Origin: Cepaea nemoralis
Lineage: Eukaryota > Mollusca > Gastropoda > Stylommatophora > Helicidae
DNA length: 64,000 nt
Assembly: GCA_014155875.1 (NCBI GenBank)
Contig: JACEFZ010018140.1
Coordinates: forward strand, 182,001 to 246,000
Reading direction: 5' to 3'
This document shows, piece by piece, positions 1 through 10,260 of the stretch. The position numbers and the translations under genes are program-made. A model generated the notes under the pieces. It was not told where the DNA came from and did no database searches. It saw nothing but the letters and a program-made list of their open reading frames with translations. Within the stretch, counting starts at the first letter, position 1. Each line of letters begins with the position of its first letter.

Positions 1-441
1 ATTAACTGCTATTTGTTGTTCAATACGTGACCAAGTTCGTTCTTTTGCATCTTTTGACAAACACTTCAGGTATTTGTAGCGTGGATCAAGTGCTGTTGCA
101 ATCTGTAGTATTTAAATACTTGTCATATTAGCTACACGTTCACTGAAGTCATTAATACATGCTGCCTTAAATTTAGCTATGTAGCCCGGATCATCATCGT
201 GTACAGTCATATGCTTTGTCAACGATGATAGCAGTGGCAATACACAGCTACATGAAACAAAATCTTGACCGCCAAGCAGGACCGTGGTCTGACAGAATAA
301 GTCCAAAACTGTGACATATTTCGAAATCTTCTCCCAATCTGAACCTGACAGTTTTGGACCTTTGTATTGCTTCTTTTCATCTGACATGTAGACAGTTAAT
401 GCTTCTCTGACCTGTAGAAGACTCGGTAGCATAATAAACAT
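1..441 (-). pseudogene. hAT transposase fragment (catalytic/C-terminal region)
   Basis: The minus strand encodes part of a hAT (ZBED-like) transposase. Visible blocks include LQVREALTVYMSDEKKQY, then GPKLSGSDWEKISKYV, LDLFCQTTVLLGG and VLPLLSSLTKHM. After a stop or frame change near position 112 comes IATALDPRYKYLKCLSKD, the typical hAT segment ahead of the C-terminal dimerisation domain. hAT transposases cut and paste DNA in the nucleus using an RNase H-like fold. The reading frame is broken, the N-terminal BED finger and first catalytic block are absent, and the C terminus lies outside the window. A homologous copy sits at 52082-52860. This is certainly a transposon relic, not a host gene. 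Confidence 0.75.
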
Positions 442-682
442 ACTGTTTCATCTTGTTGGTACATCCTGCTGCAGCTTTCACAATGGTGACTCAGTACACT
501 TTTGCAACTCGGTTGTGTTTGCAGCACTATGTTTCAAATCTCCGACAATTTTTCGACATCTGGTTCATTTGTATAAGTGATGGGAGAAAAGATTTCGATT
601 AATCGTTAAAAAAAAATTAATTAATCGTTAAACAAAAATTAACGATTAATCGATTAATTAATCATTAACTTCCGCAGCCCTA
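1..682 (-). mobile_element. hAT-superfamily DNA transposon remnant, left end of window
   Basis: This is a fragment of a hAT element read on the minus strand, cut by the window edge. Its subterminal part (about 600-675) is a cluster of palindromic TTAACGATTAAT/ATTAATCG words, and the outer end reads AGGGCTGCGGAAG on the minus strand. The same element occurs in the opposite orientation at 51858-54895, which is how the coding part and the terminal palindromes were recognised. The outer boundary (about 678-690) runs into a short (TA)n, and no target duplication could be scored. Confidence 0.7.
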
Positions 683-691
683 ATATATATA

Positions 692-3600
692 TCAGCTGCC
701 GCCCGCCTCAAGCTGGGCAGCCCCCAGCCAATTGGGTGCTTATCCGCCACAGCCTGCCTGCTTCAATGGGTGCTTGGGGCTAGGACAACATCTGAATCGC
801 AGGCTGTAAAACCAATGCACCAGGTACTAATAAAAAGAATAGAAACCTCAAGCTACGGCTTGCAACCTGGAACGTGAGAACCATGTGTCCAGGAGTTTCC
901 ACTGACTTGACAAATATTGACGGTGTGAGAAAAACGGCTGTGATTGATGCTGAACTCAATCGTCTTAACATTGATATTGCTGGCCTGCAGGAGACTCGCC
1001 TCGCTGAGGAAGGGTCACTCAGGGAAAACAATTACACCTTTTTTTGGAAGGGAAGAGGGCAAGCATAAAAAAGGCAACATGGTGTGGGCTTTGCAGTGAA
1101 GAATTCGCTACTGGGAATGATTGATATCCCAGCTGGAGGTAATGACAGATTATTATCACTGCGCTTGGCAACCTTTTGTGGATTTGCCACCATTCTCACT
1201 GCATATGCACCGATACTCGCTTCCTCTGATGATGTGAAGGATACGTTCTATGAGCAGCTAGACTCTGCGATCAAGGCAGTTCCAAAATCCGACTACATTT
1301 ATATGCTCGGTGATTTCAATGCTCGTGTGGGCAAGGACTCGAGTTCATGGCCAGTGTGACTTGGAAAATACAACATCGGTCGCATGAATGATAATGGGCA
1401 AAGGCTGCTGGAGCATTGCACTAGAAATGACCTATGTATTACAAACTCCTTTTTTAAAACAAAAGAGATGCATAAGGTCACATGGAAACATCCAAGATCC
1501 AGCCATTGGCATCAGCTGGACTTCATTATCATACGGAGACAACATCTGAACCATACATCATTAACTCGAAGTTACCACAGTGCTGACTGTGATACAGATC
1601 ATTCTTTGGTTCTTGCAAGGGTTAGACTGAGACCAAAGAGAATCTACACAGCTAAACACAAGTCTAGCCCCAGGATTAATATTACTAACACTCACGATCC
1701 TGGAAAGTGCTTTGAATTTCAACAGCAACTTGAAGACGCTTTCAATGATACATCAGAAAATTGTATAGTAAATGATAAATGGAGTAAACTTAAGGAAACT
1801 ATTTATAAAACAGCGGTAGGGATTTACGGCACTGTAGATGATAAGAGCCAGGACTGGTTTGCGGCAAACAGCCAGATACTGCAGCCCTTGATTGATAAAA
1901 AGAAGATAGCTCTCTTAAGAAACAAGGAAAGACCAACGCGTAACACTCTGAGTGAGCTGAAGCAAGCGAGGAAGGATGTACAAAAGGCTGCCAGGCAGTG
2001 TGCGAATGACTATTGGATCAAGTTATGTGAGTCCATTCAAATCGCAAGTGATAAGGGAAACATCAGAAGCATGTATGAAGGGATAAAGAAAGCCTGTGGT
2101 CCAATGATCAAAAGAAGTGCACCGCTGAAAACCTTGACTAGGAGAAATCATCACTGATAAGAAACAGCAGATGGATAGATGGGTCGAGCACTATTTAGAG
2201 CTTTACTCAAGTGAGACCAAGCTAGCGGATGATGCCCTCAACGCCATAGAGGCCCTGCCAACTCTTGACCACCTGGACACACTTCCCACTATAACAGAAG
2301 TTAAGTGTGCTATAAATGAGCTTGCATCTGGCAAGGCTCCAGGTAAGGATGGGATTCCAATAGAGGTAATCAGGAGTGGGCAAGACACACTCGCTCTACA
2401 TATCCACCAGCTAATAGAGCTATGCTGGCGAGAAGGACAAGTCCCACAGGATTTCAAAGATTCAAACATCATAACGCTGTACAAGAACAAGGGAGATCGG
2501 AGCGACTGCAACAACTATAGGGGTATCTCACTTCTGTGTATTGTTGGGAAAGTATTTGCCAGAATTGTCCTGCACAGACTTCAAGTCCTGGGAGATCAAG
2601 TCTACCCCGAATCACAGTGCGGCTTCCGTCAGAACCGGTCTACCATTGATATGATATTCTCATTGCGACAGATGCAAGAAAAATGCCGGGAACAAAATCA
2701 GCCACTGTTTATTGCCTTCATTGACCTCACAAAGGCATTCGATTTGGTCAGTCGTGAGGGTCTGTTCAAAGCACTAAAGAAGATTGGCTGCCCACCAACT
2801 CTTCTGTCCATTGTGGAATCGTTCCACACAGGCATGAAGGGTATAATCAAGTTTGATGGCTCAACTTCAGAAGAGTTTGAAATCAAGAGTGGAGTTAAGC
2901 AAGGTTGTGTACTATCCTCCACCCTCTTTGGGATATACTTTTCACTTCTACTGAAATATGCCTTTCGTGATCAGGATGACGGTATATACATTCACTCACG
3001 CTCAGATGGTGGCCTCTATAATGCTTAGAGATTGAAGGCCAAGACCAAAATTAGCAGGGTACTAATCAGAGAGTTGCTTTTTGCGGATGATGCTGCGATT
3101 ACGACCCACTCTGAGGAAGAATTACAACATCTACTATCTGCATTCTCCAATGCTTGTTCTGAATTTGGTTGAACAATTAACAAAAAGAAGACACAGATTA
3201 TGTCACAAGGTGCACATGGTGTACCATCAATCTTTATTGACGACGCCGAACTGGAGATAGTAGACCATTTTACATATCTAGGATCAGAGGTAAATAGCAA
3301 ATTATCCCTCGATCAGGAAATCAACATCAGGATTGGCAAGGCAGCAACAACAATGAACATGTTAGCAAAAAGAGTCTGGGAGAACTAGGAAGCTTACTGC
3401 CAAAACAAAATTCCTCGTCTACCAAGCCTGTGTCCTTAGTACTCTTCTTTATGGCAGTGAAACCTGGACAACTTACTCACGCCAAGAGAAACGTTTAAAC
3501 AGCTTTCATATGCGGTGTCTGCGAAGAATACTTGGTATTAAGTGGCAAGACAAAATCACAAATACTGAAGTATTGGAAAGATCAGGTTGTGTGACGGTGT

Positions 3601-4078
3601 ATTCCATGCTCAGTCTTCGTAGACTTAGATGGATAGGACACGTTAGGAGGATGGATGATGGTAGAATACCAAAGGACATCTTTTTTGGTGAATTACAGAC
3701 GGGTAGGAGATCTCAGGGTCGGCCTCTACTACGATACAAAGATGTGTGTAAGCGGGACATGATTGATACAGGCATTGATAATGCACATTGGGAGCACGTC
3801 GCCGCTGAACGTGTTGCATGGAGGGCAACTATCAGAAATGGAATAAAGACAAAGGAGAAAATGATTGCAGATAAAGCACACACAGAGCGTGAGAGACGTA
3901 AGATGGTGCAAAATGGTGGAAGTGACCATGTTTTCACATGCACCTACTGTGGGCAAACATTTGCAGCAAGAATTGGCCTTACCAGCCACACTCGCCACCG
4001 CCATGGATCGTAGTTATTAAGCCTTTTTGAAGCACAATGTACCAAACTATCGTCTGTCAAGACGGAAAGGTGCCAATG

Positions 4079-4080
<2 letters not shown>
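692..4080 (+). mobile_element. LINE family A copy 1 (RTE-like APE-type non-LTR retrotransposon)
   Basis: This is the most complete copy of family A. It has a 5' leader remnant (692-795, homologous to 8219-8320), an endonuclease-RT reading frame with a C-terminal C2H2 finger, and a short 3' UTR (4014-4078) ending in a (TA)n microsatellite. The 3' end (AAACTATCGTCTGTCAAGAC, then GGTGCCAATGTA) recurs at 5100-5158, 13900-13943, 51820-51857 and 59980-60028, and defines the family. The 5' leader is truncated against the hAT remnant. A microsatellite tail and no poly(A) fits RTE-clade LINEs, but the clade call is tentative. Confidence 0.85.
796..4013 (+). pseudogene. LINE A endonuclease-reverse transcriptase with C-terminal C2H2 finger
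   Basis: This single-ORF protein nicks target DNA and reverse-transcribes its own RNA. The order is APE endonuclease (about 860-1640: LATWNVRTM, GLQETRL, MLGDFNARVG, LDFIII, DTDHSLVLARV), linker, RT (about 2330-3390: NNYRGISLL, FIDLTKAFDLV, GVKQGCVLS, LLFADDAAI), a C-terminal block (RRLRWIGHVRRMDD, GRRSQGRPLLRYKDVCKRDM) and a C2H2-type finger (CTYCGQTF, then GLTSHTRHRH, about 3940-4006). The start codon seen in copy 2 (ATG at 8321) is ATC here (796-798). In-frame stops lie at 1066, 1357, 3026, about 3170 and 3386. One frameshift is near 2138 (an extra T relative to copy 3), and another lies between 3388 and 3510. Dead copy. Confidence 0.85.
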
Positions 4081-4163
<83 letters not shown>

Positions 4164-4202
4164 GTGTGTGTCTTAGTGTGTGTGTGTGTGTGTGTGTGTT
4201 TG
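4079..4202. repeat. (TA)n then (TG)n microsatellite
   Basis: An uninterrupted (TA)n of about 78 bp is followed by an imperfect (TG)n. It is the 3' tail of LINE A copy 1 and joins directly to the 5' leader of the next A-derived element. Confidence 0.95.
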
Positions 4203-5156
4203 TCAGGTTTTAGTCAGATATGACTGAGCTACCGTATGACAGTAGACGGTACTACCTGCTTTCTGTTAGTGCTGAATGTTGGGCGGCGCTCACCAAACCC
4301 GACACTCCACATTGTGTCAACGGCTTCGGGCAGCGGAGAGCAATTGGGAGGGTACACGTCTTATCCTGTTGCGAGGAAATTCAATCTAAAGACAAAATGT
4401 CATGGTAGGGCAGACAAGGACCTAAGCCTTGTTTGAAAGCTGGCCTAGGATCGAAGCTCGACAGGCGGACAGTTATAGCATTGCTTTGCTGATTCGGCAG
4501 TTTCTGCATCTTGTCTTGTTCCCATCCATTCTTACTGCCGGCAGGTCTGTGTTCACAATATGTTTGTTTAGGGAGAACCATGTAACCGATGCCTTTGCAG
4601 GGTTGACAAGGGCGCCGGCATCAGCGCACCATGAGGAAATTCGATCTAGTTCGCCCTGCATATCATTGGCAACCGCCTGTCAATCTCCACCCTGTCGATA
4701 CACGAGAATGTCGTCAGCAAATGACAGAGTCCTACCCCTCCCGTCCAATTGTTGTTCAGTGATCGGCACCGTACACGCGTTGAATAGTACTGGTGACAGT
4801 GGTGAACCTTGCGGCAATCCTGGACATATCGTTATCGGCTCAGAAGACCAACTCCCGCATCTTAGCACCACCTTTCTTTGGAGCAGAACTGCAGCTATCC
4901 ATCGTACGAGGTGAGGGTGCACTTTCAGTCTGAGGAGGGTTTGCATCAAGTGCTTGATGGATACTCTATTGTATGCGTCCTCTAAGTCTATGGCGGCCGC
5001 ACATGTCTCTTCTCTGACCTGAAATCCTTCGTAAACATCTTGGCCAAAAATTGGCCTTACCAGCCACACTCGCCACCGCCATGGATCGTAGTTATTAAAC
5101 CTTTTTGAAGCACAATGTACCAAACTATCGTCTGTCAAGACGGAAAGGTGCCAATG

Positions 5157-5158
<2 letters not shown>
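4203..5158 (+). mobile_element. Chimeric LINE: A 5' leader / C RT (inverted) / A 3' end
   Basis: Positions 4203-4522 match the LINE A 5' leader (also at 7663-7980 and 55130-55450). Positions 4523-5045 are a minus-strand LINE C RT fragment. Positions 5046-5158 repeat the last roughly 110 bp of LINE A (the finger coding end, starting AATTGGCCTTACCAGCC, and the 3' UTR) almost base for base with 3970-4078. The A coding region between leader and tail is missing. The unit is bounded by (TG)n on the left and (TA)n on the right. It could be an insertion of C into an internally deleted A, or a template-switch chimera. Confidence 0.7.
4523..5045 (-). pseudogene. LINE C reverse transcriptase fragment
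   Basis: The minus strand carries an RT palm segment: AAIDLEDAYNRVSIKHLM, LPQGSPLSPVLFNAC and TLSFADDILVYRQGGD (catalytic ADD), followed in a neighbouring frame by DRISSWCADAGALVNPAKAS. This differs from the RTE-like families A, B and D. It resembles I/Jockey-type LINEs that carry a C-terminal RNase H, which matches the RNase H fragments at 9287-10277 and 46909-47136. It is truncated at both ends and has a frame change around 4680. The exact clade is inferred. Confidence 0.75.

Positions 5159-5251
<93 letters not shown>
5159..5251. repeat. (TA)n microsatellite
   Basis: About 90 bp of pure TA alternation joins the 3' tail of the chimeric A element to the (CTAA)n-type tail of LINE B. Confidence 0.95.
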
Positions 5252-5252
<1 letters not shown>

Positions 5253-7580
5253 TAGTTAGTTAGTTAGTCTTTCCTCTTGAGCCTAAGGCGGCGCATAGGG
5301 CAGAAGTCCTGTCTCTCCATGCCTGGCGGTTCGCTGCTACCTGTTGTAGATCTTGGATATTTACTTGACCATTGAATGAGCCTTCTCTAATGATGGTTCT
5401 ACGCAGGGTCTCTCTTGGTCTTCCCCGTTTTCTTTTCCCTACCGGTGACCATATGAGAGCTTGGTAGGGGAGTCTTGTCTTGTCCATTCTGAGTACATGG
5501 CCGATGTAGTTCCAACGGCGTCTTCTTATGAAATTGGATACTGAATCTTGCTTAGTCTCTTGTCTTATTTGCGAATTGGTTCTGAAGTCTGTCCAGTGGA
5601 TGTTTAGAAGTCTTCTAAGACATTTGTTCTCAAAATTGTCTAATTTTTTATCTAAAGCTACCGTTGATTTCCAACTTTCACATCCATACGTTAACACTGG
5701 AATCACACAAGAGTTGAAGATTTTAAGTTTTGTGTGTTTGCTGAGTGTCTTTGACTTCCAGATGTTTGACAGTTTATTGAAGGCACTAGATGCCAGTGCG
5801 ATTCTAGATGATATTTCTGGTGTTGAGTCCCCTGTAGATGTCATTTTGCTTCCTAGGTATGTGAAGCTGTTGACTTTTTCAAGAACGTAGCTGTTCAATT
5901 TGGTGTCATCTGAACTGTTTGTAAGATCAATAGTCTTTGTTTTTGTGGTGTTAATTTGGAGACCAATTTGCCCTGAAACATTTTGGAGGTGGTTTATTTT
6001 CTCTTGGGCATCCGGGTGTGTTGAACTCAAAAGCACTATGTCGTCGGCAAAGTCCAGGTCTTCTAGAATTTTGTCAACCCAATGGATACCCATATTTGTG
6101 TTGTTTGTGCATTTGCGCATGACGCAATCGATAGCTATTCCAAAAAGCATCGGTGATAAGACACAACCCTGTTTCACTCCTCTTTCGACTGAGAACCAGT
6201 CAGAGTTGCCTGTTTCTGTTCTTACGCAGCAACGTGTCTCTTTGAAGAAAGATTTTATGACGTTGGTATATTTGGTAGGAAAACCATAGATGTTAAGTAG
6301 ATTCCAAAGTGAAGAACGGTGGATGCTGTCGAAGGCGTTTTGAAAGTCGACAAAGTTGGTGATTAATTTCGACTGGAATTCTACGGAGTCTTCAATGATT
6401 ATTCTGAGGGTGAAAATGTGGTCTATGCATGACCGTTTTGGTCTGAAGCCTACTTGTTCTTCTCTGAGCCTTTCATCTATCGCCTTTTTCAATCTCTCAA
6501 GTAACATGCTACAAAAAAGTTTTCCTGATACTGATAATAGAGTGATACCACGCCAATTATTGCAATCAGACATATCGCCCTTTTTAGGCAGTTTGAAAAT
6601 TACACCATCTTTCCACTGTTGTGGTGGGGATTCGCTTTGCCAGATTTCATTGATCAGCTGTAACAAACGTTGTAAGGTGTTCTCATCTGCTGCTTTGAGC
6701 ATTTCTCCTGAGATTTCATCTTCACCAACAGCTTTGTTGTTTTTCAATTTTTTGATGGCTGCTTTAATCTCTTCCATGGTGAATGACTCGCAGGAGGCAT
6801 CTAGTGGGAGCATAGTAATTTCTCCATCCAGGTTCGGAACAGTGTAAGGCTGCTGTCTATTTAATATTTCTTTGAAATGTTCTGCCCATCGTTGCTTTTG
6901 AAGGTCATCGGATAACAGTTGATTGCCTTGTTTGTCTTTGATGGGTATATTTGGTGTAGGTGATTGATTGCATAGTTGCTTCATGATATGGAATACGGCT
7001 CTGGTGTTTCCAGTTCTGGCAGCTGCTTCGGCGAGAAGGCCAGGCTGTGAATAAAGTTCTGTTTGTCTTTTCGTGCGCTTGATTTCACCTCTTTATCCAA
7101 CATAGAGTAGTTTAGCTTATGGGTTTCATATGTAGAGGTGTCTTTTGCAGAAAGAAGTGTTAGTTTCGCTTGTTTTCTTTCTTGTATCTTCGTCCAGGTG
7201 TTATCGCTTAGCCACTTCTTCTTCTGTCTTTGTACGTAGCCGACTGTGTTTGTTGCAGCATTTAGCAAGGTAGTTTTTAGGAAATTCCAATTTTCTTCAA
7301 TATTGTTTTTAATATTCGCATTGCTCGATATACTTTCTTTGTTAGCATAGATGCTTTGTACCTCTGAATTGAATGCGAGTTGGTGTTCCTTAGTCAGTAG
7401 GGACTGTGAGTTTATTTTCTTAATTCTGGGTGATCTGTGCAGAGTCTTGAGCTTTATATTTAGTTTGGCAATGCAGAGATTGTGATCACTGCCAGCATCT
7501 GCACCTCTGTAGGCTCTGACGTCTTGTACTGATGAACGGAATTTGGCATTAATGCAAAAATGGTCTATCTGATTTTTTGT
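5252..7580 (-). mobile_element. LINE family B (RTE-like), 5'-truncated
   Basis: A minus-strand non-LTR element ends with stop-overlapping (ACTA)n repeats at 5252-5262, and is truncated at its 5' end inside the endonuclease near 7580. Its ends are flanked by inverted copies of the LINE A tail: AAGGTGCCAATGTAA at 5144-5158, and its reverse complement followed by TGTG at about 7588-7603. That arrangement is not a target-site duplication. Confidence 0.8.
5260..7577 (-). pseudogene. LINE B endonuclease (partial)-reverse transcriptase
   Basis: The longest LINE frame in the window is 574 codons, 5260-6984, with an upstream part to 7577 in another frame. The upstream part holds the end of the APE endonuclease (GADAGSDHNL, containing the conserved D and H). 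The main frame holds a complete RT: CNNWRGITLLSVSGKLF, FVDFQNAFDSIHRSSLW, RGVKQGCVLSPMLFGI, LDFADDIVLLSS. It ends with the RTE-type C terminus (RRRRWNYIGHVLRMD, GKRKRGRPRETL). One single-base frameshift near 7040-7048 separates the parts, and the RT frame itself is open. There is no C2H2 finger, unlike family A. It was probably active recently, but lacks most of the endonuclease here. Confidence 0.85.
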
Positions 7581-7603
7581 GATATATATTACATTGGCAC
7601 CTT

Positions 7604-7611
7604 TGTGTGTC

Positions 7612-7661
<50 letters not shown>

Positions 7662-7662
7662 A
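7604..7662. repeat. (TG)n microsatellite
   Basis: An imperfect (TG)n directly precedes the LINE A leader, as at 4160-4202. Confidence 0.95.
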
Positions 7663-9289
7663 GGTTTTAGTCAGATATGACTGAGCTACCGTATGACAGT
7701 AGACGGTACTACCTGCTTTCTGTTAGTGCTGAATGTTGGGCGGCGCTCACCAAACCCGACACTCCACATTGTGTCAACGGCTTCGGGCAGCGGAGAGCAA
7801 TTGGGAGGGTACACGTCTTATCCTGTTGCGAGGAAATTCAATCTAAAGACAAAATGTCATGGCAGGACCTAAGCCTTGTTTGAAAGCTGGCCTAGGATCG
7901 AAGCTCGACAGGCGGACAGTTATAGCATTGCTTTGCTGATTCGGCAGTTTCTGCAGCTTGTCTTGTTCCAGGTGTATTGATGTTACCTTTCCTCTGGCGT
8001 GAACTAGGCAGGCCGAGAGAGGGAGCATGTTGCACGGGCAACCCATGGTCTCTATATTTCAGCCGAGGCTTTGCACTATGGAGACGTATAGCTCCATCTC
8101 TGGTTTTAACAGGTCTCGGAATCAAAGCGAGAGGTAGCAGTTACGGGTTATAAGTCATTGTCAATTGGCGTAGACATGTTGCCTCTGACGGTGGACGACA
8201 CCTACAGGTGTCACTGATCAGCTACCTCTAGCCTCAAGCTGGGCAGCCCCGGCCAATTGGGCGCTGACCTGCCACAGCCTACCTGCTTCAATTGGTACTT
8301 GAGGCTAGGTCAAACTCTGAATGGCAGGCTATAAAACCAACGCACCACATACTAATAAAAAGGAAAATAGAAACCTCAAGCTATGGCTTGCAACATGGAG
8401 AGTAAGAACCATGTGTCCAGGACTTTCCACTGACATGACGATTATTGACGATGTGAGAAAAACAGCTGTGATTGATGCCGACCTCAATCGTCTTAACATT
8501 GATATTGAGGCCTGCAGGAAACTTGACTCGCCGAGGAAGGGTCACTCAGGGAAAACTATTACGCCCTTTTTTGTATGGAAAGGTAGAGGGCAGGGAGTAA
8601 ACAGACAACATGGAGTGGGCTTTCCAGTGAAGAATTATTCACTACATGGAATGACTGAAATTCCACCTGTCAGAAATGAAAGATTATTATCCCTGCGCTT
8701 GCAAGCCACTTTTTATTTTGCCACCATTATTACTGAATATGCACCGACAATCACTTCCTCTGATGATACGAAGGATTTATTCTGTGCGGAGTTATACTCT
8801 GTGATCAAGGCAGTACCATAATCTGACTAGATGTATATACTCGGTGATTTTAATGCTCGTGTCGGAAATGACCCGAGTTCATGGCCAGTGTGCCTCGGAA
8901 AATACAACATCGGTTACATGAATGACAATAGGCTGCTGGAGCATTGCACTAGAAACAACCTATGTATTACAAACTTTTTTTTTAAAGCAAAAGAGGAGCA
9001 TAAGGTCACATGGATACATCCAAGACCCGGCCATTGGCATCAGGTAGACTTCATAATCACACGGAAACAACATTTGAATCAAACTTAATTTACTCGAAGT
9101 TACCACAATGCTGATTGTGATAATGATCATTCTTTAGTTGTTGCAAGGGTTAGACTGAGTCCAAAGAGAATCTACACGACTAAACACAAATATAGCCCCA
9201 GGATTAATATTATTAACACCCAAGCTCCTGATAAGTGCTTTGAGTTCCAACAGCAACTTGAAGACACTTTCACTGATACATCAGAAGGA

Positions 9290-10260
9290 ATGGGTGCCTG
9301 TGCCTCCAGCTTTTAAGTGCACGTTCTCCTGCATTATCACACTCGACAGACGGTGCAAAGAGCAGAATCCTGCCACTGTCAATGCAGAGGTCAACGCGCT
9401 CATCTATGAACAATCAGATAGCCCCGAAGTGCTCATCTATACAGATGGATCTGTTGTAAAGCACCAGAGACGTGCGTTGGCATTTACAGCCCGTTCAGCG
9501 GGCCGAACCGTTCAAGAATCCAGTGGGGCCCACTCTATGACCACGAGCAGCATGACGATGGAGGTGATGGCAGTTACACAGGCTTTCATATGGCTGGAAT
9601 CACAGCATCATACCAACGTGTGTGTACTAAGTGATTCAATGAGCATGATTCGGAAGGTCGATGCAGGAGTTATTGAGTTAAGTTGAGTTAAGAACCGACA
9701 TCACAGCACCCAGGACATTCCCATACGTGCTCCGTCCCCTCGTTCAACAGCCAGCGAAGAATCATACTACTAATCGTTCCCGCCGCTATCTGATTAAAAG
9801 TTCTCCTGGTCTTCCCCCTCAGTTTAGACGATGCAGGATATGTGCGTAGACAGTGGACTGATTCGCTGCGGAAGTCCTTTGTCCGTAAGGTCACCTTCAT
9901 CTTCGTCCCGGGACATGCGGGTGTCGAGGGAAATGAACGAGCTGATAAACTGGCTGGCTCTGCATCCCCTGCAGATGGCCAGTCCCATGGATCGCGCCGA
10001 TGTTATTAACATCCTTAAAGAGATGTTGAGAACAGAGGACTTTGACGTCAGTGAATCCACATCGCTGTCCAGGATGAGAGACTTGGGAGTAAAATTGGCA
10101 CGGCCAGACACGAGAGGTACATCGGGAAAACGAGGTGCCTCGTCAACCAACACAGAAATGGCACTATTAGCCACCGGACGCTGATGCATATGCTGGGGGG
10201 GGGGGGGGGGGGGATCTGAGCACCTATAGACCTGTTCGGAGTGCAATGACGATACCCCAA
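9290..10260 (+). pseudogene. LINE C RNase H domain and C-terminal Cys motif
   Basis: The first part (9290-9668) encodes an RNase H fold: LIYTDGSVV (first D), SSMTMEVMAVTQAF (E) and VCVLSDSMSM (D). After the nested insertion at 9669-9828 it resumes with FIFVPGHAGVEGNERADKLA, which holds the last RNase H acidic/histidine block. It ends with a Cys-rich C terminus (TCSECND) just before the tail. RNase H removes the RNA strand of the cDNA hybrid. Frames shift at least twice (around 9960 and 10110), so it is dead. The domain places family C among RNase H-bearing LINEs, unlike A, B and D. Confidence 0.8.
9669..9828 (-). mobile_element. Nested inverted LINE C 3' end, with 10-bp target duplication
   Basis: A 160-bp minus-strand insert is flanked by CGATGCAGGA (9659-9668 and 9829-9838). 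It encodes only the extreme C terminus of a C-family protein (NQIAAGTISS, WECPGCCDVGS) and ends in a (TTAACTCAAC)-type tail. It sits inside the RNase H coding sequence of the LINE C insertion. Confidence 0.85.

Noticed and set aside
5528..6847. Plus-strand frames of 120-163 codons over LINE B
   Set aside because: Antisense shadows of the LINE B RT on the minus strand.
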